A stretch of DNA of 64,000 bases from Saccharospirillum impatiens DSM 12546 (GCF_000423605.1 NZ_AUIH01000001.1:213701-277700), one strand, 5' to 3'; shown: positions 54,515-64,000, counted from the stretch's first letter. Translations and numbers: made by a program. Notes: generated by a model not told the origin, from the sequence alone.

Positions 54515-54898
54515 ATGAATGCACTGTCTCCCCTGGCCATGGTCGCCGGCCGCGTACTGATCTCTTTTATGTTTATTCTGAGTGGTCTGGGCAAAATTAC
54601 CGGCCTGGAAGGCCAGCAAGGTTATATGGAAATGATGGGCGTCCCCGGATTTCTGATTTACCCCGCTATTCTGGTAGAAGTACTCGGTGGCCTGGCTGTC
54701 CTGATTGGCTACCAGGCACGCATTGGCGCGTTGCTGTTGGCCGGTTTCTGTGTGGTATCGGGTGTATTGTTTCACTTCGATCCGTCTGATCAGATGCAAA
54801 TTATCTCTCTGTACAAGAACCTCGCCATTGCCGGTGGCTTCCTGTTCATTGTCGCCATGGGCCCTGGCAAGCTGAGCATCGAAGGCCGCAAAGGCTGA
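54515..54898 (+). CDS. DoxX-family membrane protein
   Basis: 127 residues, four predicted transmembrane helices. Conserved GRVLISFMFILSGLGKITGLEG start and EVLGGLAVLIGYQARIGALLLAGFCV. Role not defined (respiratory/redox-linked in some relatives). The ATG follows GGAG. Ends at a strong terminator. Confidence 0.9.
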   Translation: MNALSPLAMVAGRVLISFMFILSGLGKITGLEGQQGYMEMMGVPGFLIYPAILVEVLGGLAVLIGYQARIGALLLAGFCVVSGVLFHFDPSDQMQIISLYKNLAIAGGFLFIVAMGPGKLSIEGRKG

Positions 54899-55043
54899 GT
54901 AGGCCGCAGTTGCCGGCTACCTGAGCATGGATGGTTCGGCGAAATCGATGACGGTAAATCTTTGATTTCGCCAGATAAGCATCATCACCTTGTTTGGTTA
55001 TCGTGTTTTGGAAAAGGCGGAATGTCTTTTTCAACAACCTGCT

Positions 55044-55068
55044 AAAGGGCGCTGCGGCGCCCTTTTTT
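55044..55068 (+). terminator. Rho-independent terminator after doxX
   Basis: AAAGGGCGC-TGCG-GCGCCCTTT, nine-base-pair stem with a tetraloop and a T run, 146 bp after the doxX stop. The remaining part of the 314-bp gap to ybiT shows no gene; a copy of TTTTTCAACAACCTG lies at 55028-55042. Confidence 0.88.
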
Positions 55069-55212
55069 AATGCATGGTTGTTTCCACCCTGCTCTGAACC
55101 GGTTACACAATTGCTGCAGCCTCCCCCTGCCTATTGACGCACGAAAACTGTACAATGCCCGCCCATTTCGCGCAGGCCTGTTGCCATGCGCCACTGTCGA
55201 TAGGTTTTCGCT

Positions 55213-56802
55213 TTGATCTCTACCGCTAACATCACCATGCAGTTCGGGGCCAAACCCCTGTTCGAAAATGTCTCTGTCAAATTCGGCAACGGCAACCGCT
55301 ACGGCCTGATTGGTGCCAATGGCTGCGGTAAGTCGACCTTTATGAAAATTCTGGGCGGCGACCTGGAACCAACCAATGGGCAGGTGATGCTCGCGCCCAA
55401 TACTCGCCTGGGTAAGCTGCGTCAGGATCAGTTTGCCTTTGAAGATCAAACCGTGATCGATACGGTCATCATGGGCCATACCGAATTGTCCCGCGTTAAA
55501 GCCGAGCGTGAGCGCATATACTCACTGCCGGAAATGAGCGAAGACGATGGCATGGCGGTAGCGGAACTTGAAGTCGCTTTCGCTGAAATGGATGGCTATA
55601 CCGCCGATTCCCGTGCCGGTGAACTGTTGCTCGGGCTGGATATACCTCTGGAGCAGCACAACGGCCCGATGAGTGCCCTGGCACCTGGCTGGAAATTGCG
55701 GGTCTTGCTGGCACAGGCTCTGTTTTCCGACCCCGACGTCCTGCTGCTCGATGAGCCAACCAACCACCTGGACATCAACACCATTCGCTGGCTGGAAAGC
55801 ATTCTGGTGGCGCGCAACAGCACCATGATCATCATTTCGCACGACCGTCACTTTCTGAACAGCGTGTGCACGCACATGGCCGATTTGGATTACGGCGAGC
55901 TGCGCCTGTTCCCGGGCAATTATGACGAATACATGACCGCTGCCACTCAGTCTCGTGAACAGTTGCTGTCAGACAACGCGAAAAAGAAAGCACAGATCGC
56001 TGAACTGCAAACCTTCGTCAGCCGCTTCTCAGCCAACGCTTCCAAAGCCAAGCAGGCGACCTCTCGCGCCAAGCAGATCGATAAGATCCAGCTAGCTGAG
56101 GTTAAGCCTTCAAGCCGAATCAGCCCTTTCATTCGCTTTGATCAGGAAAAGAAACTGCATCGCCAGGCCGTTACCCTGACCGACCTGACCTTTGGTTATG
56201 AACCGGATGCTCAATTGTTCAAGAAACTGAGCGTCAAGGTCGAAGCCGGTGAGCGCATTGCTATTATCGGTCCCAATGGTATTGGCAAGACGACCTTACT
56301 CAATGTGATGGCGGGCAGCCTGACGCCGCAAGCCGGTGAAGTGAAGTGGACCGACAGCGCCGATGTGGGTTACTTCGCACAGGACCACACCGACGATTTT
56401 GCCCACGACGCCACACTCTTCGAGTGGATGTCGCAATGGACGACCCAGGGTGAGCAGATGGTGCGCGGTGCCCTTGGCCGCATGCTGTTCTCTGGCGATG
56501 AAATTGGCAAATCGGTGAAGGTTATTTCCGGTGGTGAACAGGGCCGCATGCTGTTCGGTAAGCTGACTCTGACCAAACCCAACGTCATGCTGATGGACGA
56601 ACCGACCAACCACCTGGATATGGAATCCATCGAGGCGTTGAACCTGGCGCTGGAAAATTATCCTGGCACGCTGATTTTCGTCAGCCATGACCGTGAATTT
56701 GTTTCGTCGCTGGCGACGCGGATTCTGGACATGCAGCCGAGCGGTATTACTGATTTCACCGGCAATTACGAAGAGTATTTGCGCAGCATGGGTGTGCAGT
56801 AA
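55213..56802 (+). CDS. ybiT: ABC-F family ATP-binding protein YbiT
   Basis: 529 residues with two ABC domains and no membrane part; ribosome-associated translation factor family. First Walker [12 protein letters not shown]; its signature is degenerate ([15 protein letters not shown]). Second Walker [10 protein letters not shown], signature [12 protein letters not shown], and both Walker B regions read DEPTNHLD. Linker [13 protein letters not shown] is YbiT-like. The start is TTG at 55213, which fits the family N terminus ([11 protein letters not shown]). Confidence 0.93.
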   Translation: MISTANITMQFGAKPLFENVSVKFGNGNRYGLIGANGCGKSTFMKILGGDLEPTNGQVMLAPNTRLGKLRQDQFAFEDQTVIDTVIMGHTELSRVKAERERIYSLPEMSEDDGMAVAELEVAFAEMDGYTADSRAGELLLGLDIPLEQHNGPMSALAPGWKLRVLLAQALFSDPDVLLLDEPTNHLDINTIRWLESILVARNSTMIIISHDRHFLNSVCTHMADLDYGELRLFPGNYDEYMTAATQSREQLLSDNAKKKAQIAELQTFVSRFSANASKAKQATSRAKQIDKIQLAEVKPSSRISPFIRFDQEKKLHRQAVTLTDLTFGYEPDAQLFKKLSVKVEAGERIAIIGPNGIGKTTLLNVMAGSLTPQAGEVKWTDSADVGYFAQDHTDDFAHDATLFEWMSQWTTQGEQMVRGALGRMLFSGDEIGKSVKVISGGEQGRMLFGKLTLTKPNVMLMDEPTNHLDMESIEALNLALENYPGTLIFVSHDREFVSSLATRILDMQPSGITDFTGNYEEYLRSMGVQ

Positions 56803-56812
56803 ATAGAAGCGT

Positions 56813-56851
56813 TCCCTCTCCCCGAACCTTTCCCGTGGGACGGGAGAGGGA
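56813..56851. repeat. Inverted repeat after ybiT
   Basis: TCCCTCTCCCC and its near-complement CGGGAGAGGGA form a hairpin just beyond ybiT. A second related pair (CCTCTCTCC ... GGGGGAGAGAG) follows at about 56911-56938. Probably termination or extragenic repeat sequence between the convergent ybiT and arsJ. Confidence 0.6.
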
Positions 56852-56994
56852 GTATTTCCCTTGGTGAATAAAACCTATGTCAATGGCCAGCGACGTTGCT
56901 CTTGCTGATCCTCTCTCCACCACAGGGGGAGAGAGTTAGAGAGAGGGGGCGGCGCAGCCGTTACTGCTTTGTTTGCAGGAGTTAACGGGTTCCA

Positions 56995-58233
56995 TCAGGC
57001 ACCTACCGTCTCACCTGAAGGTGACCTGACTATCGGCAGCCAAACCGAAATCACCGCCGCCAACGCAACAAACCCGGCCGACACCCACAAACACATTTCC
57101 AGCCCGTAAGCCTGATACAACCATCCCGACAACACTGTACCCAGCAAGCGTCCGCCAGCATTGGCCATGTAGTAAAAGCCGACATCCAACGACACACCAT
57201 CGGCATCGGCGTAGCTAACGATCAAATAACTGTGCAATGACGAGTTAACCGCAAATAAAACACCGAACACGAGCAAGCCGCCAATTAAAACGGCGGTTAC
57301 GTCGCTCATCGTCATCAGACCAACAGCGATGCCTGCCGGAATAACCGCCAATACCAGGGCCCACGTTATGGTGGCGTTGCGCCCGGGCACCTGACCGGAG
57401 CGTTTCCCCGTCAAGCGGGGTGCCTGTGATTGCACCAGACCATAGCCGATAACCCACAACGCCATAAAGCCGCCGACCTGAAGGTGTGGCCAGCCGAGAA
57501 CCTGGCTGAGAAACACCGGCAAGGCAACGACAAACCAGACATCCCGGGCGCCAAACAAAAACAGCCGAGCGGCCGACAACACATTGATCGCCGGGCTCTT
57601 GGAAAACATCCGGCTGAACTTGGGTTTGTTTTTGGCTTTGCCCAGATCCTGTTTGAGCAGTCGCAAGCTAAGCGCAAAGACCAGCGACAAGGCGACCGCC
57701 ATGACCCCGGCGGCACCGCGAAAACCGAGCCAGGCAAGCAGAGCACCCCCCATAAAGAAGCCGACACCTTTGAGCGCATTTTTTGACCCGGTGAGCACGG
57801 CAACCCAGTGGTATAGCCGGCTCTGCTGATCACCCGGCACCAGCAGTTTGATCGAGCTCTTGGCGCTCATCTTGTTCAGGTCTTTGGCAATGCCGGATAA
57901 CGCCTGGGCCGCCATGACCCAGGGTACGGTCAACCAGGTCGCGGGTACCAGCAACATCGACAACGCAATGATCTGTAAGCCGAGCCCGACGTTCATGGTC
58001 TTGTTCAACCCGAGTCTGGCTCCCAGCCAGCCACCGACCAGGTTGGTGACAATGCCGAAAAATTCGTAAAACAAGAACAGCAACGCGATTTCCAGGGGCG
58101 AGTAACCGAGGCTGTGAAAGTGCAGCACGACCAACATACGCAAGGCACCGTCGGTCAGGGTAAACGCCCAGTAATTGCCGGTCACTACCAGGTATTGGCG
58201 CACACCGGCAGACAAGTCGCGCAGCCGCATCAT
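56995..58233 (-). CDS. arsJ: Organoarsenical efflux permease ArsJ
   Basis: 412 residues, MFS transporter with about twelve helices. Exports 1-arseno-3-phosphoglycerate made by the neighbouring GAPDH; it then breaks down to arsenate outside the cell. Family-like segments: [40 protein letters not shown] and [15 protein letters not shown]. The ATG at 58233 overlaps the gap stop as ATGA; a longer frame to 58290 is unlikely. Confidence 0.93.
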   Translation of the reverse strand: MMRLRDLSAGVRQYLVVTGNYWAFTLTDGALRMLVVLHFHSLGYSPLEIALLFLFYEFFGIVTNLVGGWLGARLGLNKTMNVGLGLQIIALSMLLVPATWLTVPWVMAAQALSGIAKDLNKMSAKSSIKLLVPGDQQSRLYHWVAVLTGSKNALKGVGFFMGGALLAWLGFRGAAGVMAVALSLVFALSLRLLKQDLGKAKNKPKFSRMFSKSPAINVLSAARLFLFGARDVWFVVALPVFLSQVLGWPHLQVGGFMALWVIGYGLVQSQAPRLTGKRSGQVPGRNATITWALVLAVIPAGIAVGLMTMSDVTAVLIGGLLVFGVLFAVNSSLHSYLIVSYADADGVSLDVGFYYMANAGGRLLGTVLSGWLYQAYGLEMCLWVSAGFVALAAVISVWLPIVRSPSGETVGA

Positions 58234-59237
58234 TGGTCGCTGAGCCCTACCATACGCGCCAGCTCTGCGGTGCGATTGGCGTAACCCCATTCATTGTCGT
58301 ACCAGGCGTAGAGTTTCACCTGAGTGTCATTGATGACCATGGTAGACAAGGCATCAATGATGCTTGAACGAGGGTCGGTTTTATAATCGACCGATACCAG
58401 CGGGCGTTCTTCATAGCCCAAAATGTCTTTGAGTTCGCCTTCGGCCGCTTGTTTTAACAGTGCGTTGACTTCCCCGGCCGACGTAGCACGTTCAACCTCA
58501 AACACACAGTCAGTCAGTGAGGCATTGGCCAGTGGTACCCGAACAGCGTGACCATTCAGTCGCCCTTTAAGTTCCGGAAAGATCTCAATAATGGCGGTTG
58601 CCGAGCCGGTAGAGGTTGGAATCAGGCTGGTTCCGCAGGCTCGCGCCCGGCGCAGATCCTTGTGTGGCGTATCCAGAATGCTTTGGGTGTTGGTCAGGTC
58701 GTGAATGGTGGTCATGGAGCCATGACGAATACCGAGCTTTTCGTGAATGACTTTAACCACCGGCGCCAGACAGTTGGTGGTGCAGGATGCGGCCGTCACA
58801 ATGCGATGTTTTGACGCATCGTAGCGGTCGTCATTCACACCGACGACGACATTGAGTACATCGGGATGTTTCACCGGCGCTGTTACCACAACACGGCCGA
58901 CGCCTTGTTCAATATATCCATTTAACAAATCGATATCGCGCATCTTGCCTGAGGCTTCAATGACGACATCGCAGCCCGACCAGTCGGTATCGGCAATCGT
59001 TTTGCTCTGGCTGACACTGATGGGCTGCTCACCTATGTGAATGGTGTCGCCTTCTGAGGTGGCGTTGTGCTTCCAGATACCGTGTACTGAATCGAAATTG
59101 AGCAGGTGGGCATGAGTTGCAGCGTCGCCCGCCGGATCATTGATTTTTACAAATTCGACATCCGGCCAGTCAAAGGCAGCGCGTAATGCCAGACGACCGA
59201 TGCGGCCAAAGCCATTGATGCCAATTTTCAGGGTCAT
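58230..59237 (-). CDS. gapArs: Arsenic-linked glyceraldehyde-3-phosphate dehydrogenase
   Basis: 335 residues, NAD-binding [15 protein letters not shown] and catalytic Cys in [11 protein letters not shown] with the activating His in HDLTNTQS. Pairing with arsJ marks it as the dedicated GAPDH that uses arsenate in place of phosphate to form 1-arseno-3-phosphoglycerate. A housekeeping role cannot be excluded from sequence alone, but the four-base overlap with arsJ argues for arsenic resistance. Confidence 0.92.
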   Translation of the reverse strand: MTLKIGINGFGRIGRLALRAAFDWPDVEFVKINDPAGDAATHAHLLNFDSVHGIWKHNATSEGDTIHIGEQPISVSQSKTIADTDWSGCDVVIEASGKMRDIDLLNGYIEQGVGRVVVTAPVKHPDVLNVVVGVNDDRYDASKHRIVTAASCTTNCLAPVVKVIHEKLGIRHGSMTTIHDLTNTQSILDTPHKDLRRARACGTSLIPTSTGSATAIIEIFPELKGRLNGHAVRVPLANASLTDCVFEVERATSAGEVNALLKQAAEGELKDILGYEERPLVSVDYKTDPRSSIIDALSTMVINDTQVKLYAWYDNEWGYANRTAELARMVGLSDQ

Positions 59238-59272
59238 GATGTGTCTCCACGGGTAACAGAAAATGCGTCAGT

Positions 59273-60303
59273 TCAGGACGCCGAACGCCGATCCATAAAA
59301 GGCTGGGTGCGGTTGGCGATGGCGACCAGTGATAGCATCACCGGTACTTCAACCAGCACGCCCACAACGGTGGCCAGCGCCGCACCGGAGTGCAGCCCGA
59401 ACAATGAAATGGCCACAGCAACCGCCAGCTCGAAGAAATTCGACGAGCCGATCAGGCAGGCCGGTGCCGCTATGGTGTGCGGCAACCGCAACCACCAGGC
59501 GCCAATAAAGGCGATGATAAAGATGCCATATGTCTGGAGTGTTAACGGTATGGCAATCATGCCGATGGCGAGCGGTTGCTCCAGCAAGGTCTCGGCCTGC
59601 AGACCGAACAACAGCGTTACCGTCGCCAGCAACCCGAGAATGGACCAGGGTTTGATATTGGCCAGAAAAGAACTCAGTTGGTCGGCCTTGCCGTTGCGGT
59701 TCAGCCAGTTGCGAGTCAGTACGCCGGCGATGAGCGGAAACACGACGTACAGAACGACCGACAGCATCAGCGTCGACCAGGGCACCTGAATATCGGTAAC
59801 ACCCAGCAGAAAGGCCGCCAGCGGCGCAAAGGCAACGATCATGATCAGATCGTTTACCGATACCTGTACCAGGGTGTAATTGGGGTTGCCACGGGTCAAC
59901 TGGCTCCAGACAAACACCATGGCGGTGCAGGGCGCTACCCCAAGCAGGACCATACCGGCGATGTACTCGGTAGCCGTAGCCGGATCCACCCAGGGGGCAA
60001 AAATCACCCTGAAAAACAGCCAGCCCATGGCCAGCATGGTGAACGGCTTAATCAGCCAGTTAACCACCAGCGTCAGTGCAAGCCCTTTGGGCCGATCCGC
60101 CACCTGGCGCAGTGACGAAAAGTCGATCTGTACCATCATTGGGTAAATCATCAGCCAGATGAATACGGCGATGACCAGATTGACATGGGCAAACTCCAGG
60201 CGGGCAACAACTTCAAACAGGGGGGGAACAACCAGCCCAGAGCAGCACCAGTCATTATTGCCAGGGCAACCCAGAGTGACAGAAAGCGTTCAAAGGTAGG
60301 CAT
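59273..60303 (-). pseudogene. acr3: ACR3-type arsenite efflux pump, frameshifted
   Basis: Two frames together encode one ACR3 permease of about 343 residues. The first (ATG at 60303, [19 protein letters not shown], then GWLFPP) runs into a stop near 60151; the second continues [28 protein letters not shown] and stays open to 59273. The break is at seven C on the minus strand (G run 60220-60226); one extra C restores the frame as WLFPPLFEVV. The second frame alone (from 60151) lacks the first helix. The start overlaps the upstream TAA by one base. A sequencing error, slippage-based switching or a true null allele are all possible. Confidence 0.85.
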
Positions 60304-61127
60304 TATTGGTGGCCCTGTTGGGTTTTTTTTGTGTGGCTGGTTTCGGGCGGGCAGCATTTCTCAGTGCGCTCGGGCCGGTCACCCATGGCCAGCAATCGAT
60401 TCACATCGTCTTCAATCCAGCTTTCATTGGCGGCAAGGGTGTCGTCCAGTACCGTCAGGCACCAGTCGGGAAGGTTCGGGTTAATGGAATAGAACACCCA
60501 CTGGCCGTTACGTCTGTCCTGTAATAGCCCGGTTGTGCGCAACTGCGCCAGGTGCCGTGAAATCTTTGGCTGACTTTCCTGCAGGGCTTCGGTCAGCTCA
60601 CAGACGCACAACTCTTGCTGGCTGTGAATGAGCAGCAAGGATCGCAGCCGGGTGTCTTCAGCCAGGTTTTTGAAAAATACCAGGGGGGTAAGGCTGTGCT
60701 GTCGGGCGCGAAAGGGTTTGCCCTGAATCAGCAGGAACATTTTCAGGCGTTCGCTCAATTCGTTCAGGGTGGTCTCAAAAGGCCGCAAACCGGCGCGGGT
60801 GACCGGGTCTTCAAAATCCCAGGCCAGAGTTTGTCGCGTGCCCTGAACCGACTGGCATTCGAGCGTAGCTTTGTTGCAGAGGGTGATGACAATGTCGAAC
60901 GGCTCAGCCAGCACATCTCCCAACGACTTGGAACGTAACCCTTCGGTGGGCACTCCGGCACTTTTTAGAGCTCGCAAGGCGCGCAAGTCAGCCTGGCTCG
61001 GTTCCAGACCGGCACTGGCAACCTCGTAGCGGTCGCCCGCCATATCGCGCATCAGCACCTCCGCCATCAGTGAGCGGGCCGAATTGGCGGTACAGATAAA
61101 GAGAACACGCTGTTTTGAGCTCATCAC
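60303..61127 (-). CDS. ArsC-ArsR fusion: LMW-phosphatase-type arsenate reductase with arsenic repressor
   Basis: 274 residues. N-terminal half (about 1-135): P-loop CTANSARS (C-x5-R-S), redox Cys pair in TLCNKATLEC and acid Asp in DFEDP, as in thioredoxin-type ArsC. C-terminal half (about 150-245): ArsR winged helix with the As(III) site ELCVCEL and ISRHLAQLRTTGLLQDRRNGQWVFYSI; a Cys pair (EKCCPPE) lies near the end. Predicted to reduce arsenate to arsenite and to repress the cluster until arsenite binds. Heads the operon; its TAA overlaps the acr3 ATG. Confidence 0.9.
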   Translation of the reverse strand: MMSSKQRVLFICTANSARSLMAEVLMRDMAGDRYEVASAGLEPSQADLRALRALKSAGVPTEGLRSKSLGDVLAEPFDIVITLCNKATLECQSVQGTRQTLAWDFEDPVTRAGLRPFETTLNELSERLKMFLLIQGKPFRARQHSLTPLVFFKNLAEDTRLRSLLLIHSQQELCVCELTEALQESQPKISRHLAQLRTTGLLQDRRNGQWVFYSINPNLPDWCLTVLDDTLAANESWIEDDVNRLLAMGDRPERTEKCCPPETSHTKKTQQGHQ

Positions 61128-61156
61128 AAGGCCCCATAGCTAGTTGATTTGAAAAA

Positions 61157-61168
61157 TCATATATATGA
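61157..61168. promoter_or_regulatory. Candidate ArsR operator
   Basis: TCATATATATGA, a perfect 12-bp palindrome in an A/T-rich stretch about 30-40 bp upstream of the ArsC-ArsR start, within the divergent gap to the TSUP gene. Position and AT-rich dyad suit an ArsR site. Confidence 0.6.
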
Positions 61169-61298
61169 AAAAACGTATGTCAACGAGTTTGAGTCAATCC
61201 TGAAAGAATGAAGCGGTTTCGCAACGCCCCGTTGCTCGCGACACCGCCACGCTGTGCGTATGATGGCGATTAGATTTGTCGAACTCTGTCAGGCGCTG

Positions 61299-62063
61299 AT
61301 GATTACTGATCCGATTTTCTATGTGTTCGCCGTTCCCGCTACCTTGTTATATGGCCTTTCCAAAGGGGGTATGGGCGGAGGGTTGGGGCTCGTAGCCGTA
61401 CCGATGATGGCTTTGGTCATCTCTCCCAGCCAGGCGGCAGCGATTTTGTTGCCCATCCTCTGTGTGATGGATTTGTTCGCGGTCTGGGGGTTCCGGGGGG
61501 TCTACGACAAGGCAAACCTGCGCATTATCCTACCGGCATCCCTGCTTGGTATAGGCGTTGGGGCGGCGACGTATCAGTACTTGTCTGACGATCACATCAA
61601 GCTGTTTGTCGGGCTTATCGCGTTGGTGTTTGCGTTGAACTGGGTCCTGCAACAACTGCGCGGTCGCCCTCCGGAAGCCAAGCCGGTCAGTAAAATTGCC
61701 GGCTGGATCTACGGCTCCATTGCCGGCCTGACCAGCTTCAGCGTTCACGCCGGTGGCCCGCCAATCAATATGTATCTGCTGCCCCAGCAAATGAATAAAA
61801 CGGTGTTTGTCGGCACCACGGTCATCTTTTTTACCGTTGTGAATTACGTAAAGCTCATTCCCTATGCCTGGATAGGGCTGCTCGACAGCAGCAACCTGAT
61901 GACGTCCCTGGCACTCGTGATTCTGGCGCCTATCGGCGTTCGGCTGGGCATGTACATGCATCACCGCATCAATGAAGGTCTGTTTTACTGGGTGTGCTAT
62001 GTGTTGCTGGTCGCCGCCGGTGGCAAGCTGATGTATGACGGTTTGATGGGGCTCATACAGTAA
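61299..62063 (+). CDS. TSUP (TauE/SafE) family membrane transporter
   Basis: 254 residues from ATG 61299; GTG 61254 and ATG 61260/61263 are alternatives. About eight hydrophobic helices. Family features: GLSKGGMGGGLGLVAVPMMALVISPSQAAAILLP and SFSVHAGGPPINMYLLPQQ. TSUP members export or import sulfur-containing anions or organic acids; the substrate is unknown. Divergent from the arsenic operon, sharing its promoter region. Confidence 0.88.
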   Translation: MITDPIFYVFAVPATLLYGLSKGGMGGGLGLVAVPMMALVISPSQAAAILLPILCVMDLFAVWGFRGVYDKANLRIILPASLLGIGVGAATYQYLSDDHIKLFVGLIALVFALNWVLQQLRGRPPEAKPVSKIAGWIYGSIAGLTSFSVHAGGPPINMYLLPQQMNKTVFVGTTVIFFTVVNYVKLIPYAWIGLLDSSNLMTSLALVILAPIGVRLGMYMHHRINEGLFYWVCYVLLVAAGGKLMYDGLMGLIQ

Positions 62064-62153
62064 CTCGGCGACGGTGATTGCCAAAATCACCCTTGATATC
62101 TGGTACCGACCGCCTACTTTATTAGTCTAATCAATAACGGGGGACGGTTCATT

Positions 62154-62420
62154 ATGGCCAGTGGCTGGGCTGGAGACGGCGCGGTAAACGAACAGATCGA
62201 ATCCACCGTGAACGATGCCATTGAACGCGTGCGCAACCAGATGCCGACAGGCGACAGTGCCGAGTTCTGTGAAGAGTGCGAGGCGCCCATTCCCGAAGCC
62301 CGGCGCATGGCCGTGCCTGGTGTGCGTTTCTGTGTGAATTGTCAGGCCGAACATGACCAGGAAGCAGCCGGACAAAGCCTGTATAACCGCCGTGGCAGTA
62401 AAGACAGCCAGTTGAGGTAG
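62154..62420 (+). CDS. DksA/TraR-type zinc-finger protein (YbiI-like)
   Basis: 88 residues. Four-cysteine zinc finger CEECEAPIPEARRMAVPG ... CVNCQ, with helical flanks, lacking the long coiled coil of DksA. Small members of this class may contact RNA polymerase's secondary channel; function here is not established. Good GGGGGA ribosome site. Confidence 0.9.
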   Translation: MASGWAGDGAVNEQIESTVNDAIERVRNQMPTGDSAEFCEECEAPIPEARRMAVPGVRFCVNCQAEHDQEAAGQSLYNRRGSKDSQLR

Positions 62421-62435
62421 GCTGCTTGTTGGATA

Positions 62436-62768
62436 TTACTTCAGATACAGTACTTTGATCACATGGTAACCAAATTTGGTTTTTACCGGCCCAACCAGGT
62501 CGCCGGGCTTTCCAGTGAATACCGCCTTATCGAAGGCAGGAACCATGGCGCCGCGTTTGAATTCGCCCAGGTCGCCACCGCGTTTGCCCGACGGGCACGT
62601 TGAATGCTGGCGGGCCAGTTTGTCGAAGTCGGCTCCTTTTTTCAGTTTACCCAGCAGTTCCTGGGCCTTTTTCTCATCACGAACCAGAATATGCAACGCT
62701 GACGCATGGGTTGCGCGTGATTTACCCCGGGCAGGCGTCGTCAGGGCGTTCTTGAGGCTGGCTTTCAT
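62436..62768 (-). CDS. ppiC: Parvulin-type peptidyl-prolyl isomerase
   Basis: 110 residues, cytoplasmic parvulin fold: [55 protein letters not shown] and the final [15 protein letters not shown]. Catalyses cis-trans isomerisation of prolyl bonds. A 20-residue basic extension precedes the domain. Converges on the DksA-like gene. Confidence 0.94.
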   Translation of the reverse strand: MKASLKNALTTPARGKSRATHASALHILVRDEKKAQELLGKLKKGADFDKLARQHSTCPSGKRGGDLGEFKRGAMVPAFDKAVFTGKPGDLVGPVKTKFGYHVIKVLYLK

Positions 62769-62917
62769 GATGTGGTCTCCGGTTATGCCGACTGGGCGGC
62801 AGTTTACCGTACCTGGGCTACGGAGGCTTGCCTGTTACCGAAATAGGGGGTTGAAAGTGCCAGTATCCTGTATATTATTAAACTCTAATGTATTAAGCCT
62901 TAGCTGAAGGAGCTCTT

Positions 62918-63967
62918 ATGATTTTCAGACAGCTTTACGATGCAACCTCTTCGACTTATACCTACCTGCTGGGTGATGAGACCACGCGCGAAGCCTTGCT
63001 GATTGACCCGGTGTTCGAGCAAGTACAGCGCGACCTGGCACTGATTCGGGAATTGAAACTCGACTTGAAACTGGTCGTAGATACCCATGCCCACGCCGAC
63101 CATATCACCGCTGCCTGGGTGCTGAAGCAGAAGTCCGGCTGCCAGATTGCTTCGGGAGAAGCCGTAGAGGCTGAAAACGTAGACATCCCGATTAAAGACG
63201 GTCAAACCATTGGCGTGGGCAAAATATCGCTGCAGGCCCGTTCAACACCCGGCCATACCAGTGGCTGCATGACCTATGTGCTCCAAGATCAGAGCAAAGC
63301 TTTTACCGGCGATGCCTTGCTGATTCGTGGCTGCGGCCGCAGTGATTTTCAGCAGGGTGACCCGGCCAGATTGTATAAGTCGATCAATGAGCAAATTTTT
63401 ACGCTCCCAGACAACTGCACCATCTACCCGGCACACGACTACAACGGACGCACCTGCACCTCGGTCGCAGAGGAAAAAGAGTTTAACGCCCGCGTCGGTG
63501 GCGACTCCAACGAGCATGACTTTGTCGGTTACATGAACGCGATGCAACTGCCACACCCGAAGAAAATCGACGAAGCCTTGCCGAACAACATGCGCTCCGG
63601 AAAGCCTGAAAATGGTCAGTTGCCAGAAGAACAGGACTGGGCCGATTTGCGCATGACGCTGGCTGGCTTTCCGGAAGTGGAGCCGGAGTGGGTGATTCAG
63701 AACCAGCCCTCCGTCACGATTTTGGATGTGCGTGACGAGAGTGAATCCGTTGAGCCTGAGCTGAAGGAGCTGGATAACCTGATTCTTATTCCGCTTGACG
63801 AATTGCGTGACCGCGTCGGCGAAGTGCCGACTGACAAGCCGGTGGTAACCCTGTGCCGCTCTGGAAAGCGGTCGTCACTGGCTATTGGTATTTTGAAAGA
63901 TGCCGGGCATGAGAAGGTTGCGAATGTGCATGGGGGCGTTTTGCATTGGCCTTCGGCTTCACGGTAA
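62918..63967 (+). CDS. Persulfide dioxygenase-rhodanese fusion
   Basis: 349 residues. N-terminal metallo-beta-lactamase domain of the ETHE1 type (about 1-235): THAHADH, PGHTSGCMTY, FTGDALLIRGCGRSDF and YPAHDYNGRTCTS supply the non-haem iron site. C-terminal rhodanese (about 255-349) with active-site Cys in LCRSGKRSS. Expected to oxidise glutathione persulfide to sulfite and transfer sulfane sulfur. Preceded by an AT-rich promoter region (62865-62900) that may hold a sulfide-responsive operator; none is certain. Confidence 0.92.
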   Translation: MIFRQLYDATSSTYTYLLGDETTREALLIDPVFEQVQRDLALIRELKLDLKLVVDTHAHADHITAAWVLKQKSGCQIASGEAVEAENVDIPIKDGQTIGVGKISLQARSTPGHTSGCMTYVLQDQSKAFTGDALLIRGCGRSDFQQGDPARLYKSINEQIFTLPDNCTIYPAHDYNGRTCTSVAEEKEFNARVGGDSNEHDFVGYMNAMQLPHPKKIDEALPNNMRSGKPENGQLPEEQDWADLRMTLAGFPEVEPEWVIQNQPSVTILDVRDESESVEPELKELDNLILIPLDELRDRVGEVPTDKPVVTLCRSGKRSSLAIGILKDAGHEKVANVHGGVLHWPSASR

Positions 63968-64000
63968 TTCCTGATCTTTTACCAGGTTGTTGAAAAAGGC

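Noticed and set aside
59273-60151. Stand-alone shortened ACR3 gene starting MIYPMM
   Set aside because: The preceding frame encodes the missing conserved N-terminal helix in the right order, so a frameshifted full-length gene is more likely.
1-64000. tRNA, rRNA, riboswitch or CRISPR features
   Set aside because: No sequence read as a cloverleaf, rRNA segment, known riboswitch core or spaced repeat array; a covariance search would be needed to exclude small RNAs fully.

Overview
The window is chromosomal DNA from a gammaproteobacterium. Gene content and order point to an Oceanospirillales/Pseudomonadales-type organism, possibly Saccharospirillaceae; this is an inference from family resemblance and not a database match. 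Several blocks follow arrangements known from Pseudomonas (gluQ ... cbrX-cbrA-cbrB-[crcZ]-pcnB; ahpA/serB/fimX/PilZ gene/psd) or from enterics (secB-grxC-yibN / gpmI-envC-ctpA-yibQ). No tRNA, rRNA, prophage, CRISPR array or intact insertion sequence was seen.

Layout. 1-10113 (mostly minus strand): start of pcnB, then a gene-free stretch that I read as a CrcZ-like Hfq/Crc-sequestering small RNA with its own sigma-54 promoter, then cbrB, cbrA and the small cbrX, a HAMP histidine kinase plus HD-GYP response regulator pair, and gluQ. 10224-16801: an aminotransferase, a Rieske protein, a haem-type ABC transporter (hmuUV) overlapping an AhpA/SMP-like membrane protein with a degenerate cyclase-like domain, a 59-residue unknown gene and serB. 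17071-27821: fimX, a PilZ-type partner, the EF-P beta-lysylation genes (epmB, efp, epmA), a ProQ-family RNA chaperone, psd and an HDOD protein. Between these genes lies a family of fold-back repeats, one of them carrying a nested MITE.

27913-43992 is a nitrogen-scavenging region: xdhABC, uraD, uraH and puuD (hypoxanthine/xanthine to allantoin), puuE (allantoin to allantoate), an allantoate-amidohydrolase-type enzyme and a ureidoglycine-glyoxylate aminotransferase, an RpiR-type regulator, and glnA. Sigma-54 promoter matches precede both xdhA and glnA, and NtrC-like sites lie upstream, so purine breakdown and ammonium assimilation look co-regulated by nitrogen limitation. thiI sits among them.

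44082-56802: a PAS-GGDEF diguanylate cyclase, secB-grxC-yibN, gpmI, envC, ctpA, a YibQ-like deacetylase, a DUF2799-type lipoprotein, a TatD-type nuclease, DoxX and the ABC-F protein YbiT. 56995-61127: an arsenic cluster with an ArsC-ArsR fusion, an ACR3 arsenite pump broken by a frameshift at a run of seven C, GapArs and ArsJ. The end holds a TSUP transporter, a DksA/TraR zinc-finger protein, a parvulin and a persulfide dioxygenase-rhodanese fusion.

The most notable signal is the region between cbrB and pcnB (about 395-960): a near-perfect sigma-54 promoter on the minus strand, upstream repeated GTAACAA boxes, and a transcript with five A-rich AAN-triplet blocks, four of which lie in predicted loops. 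This is the hallmark of CrcZ-type RNAs, best known from Pseudomonas.
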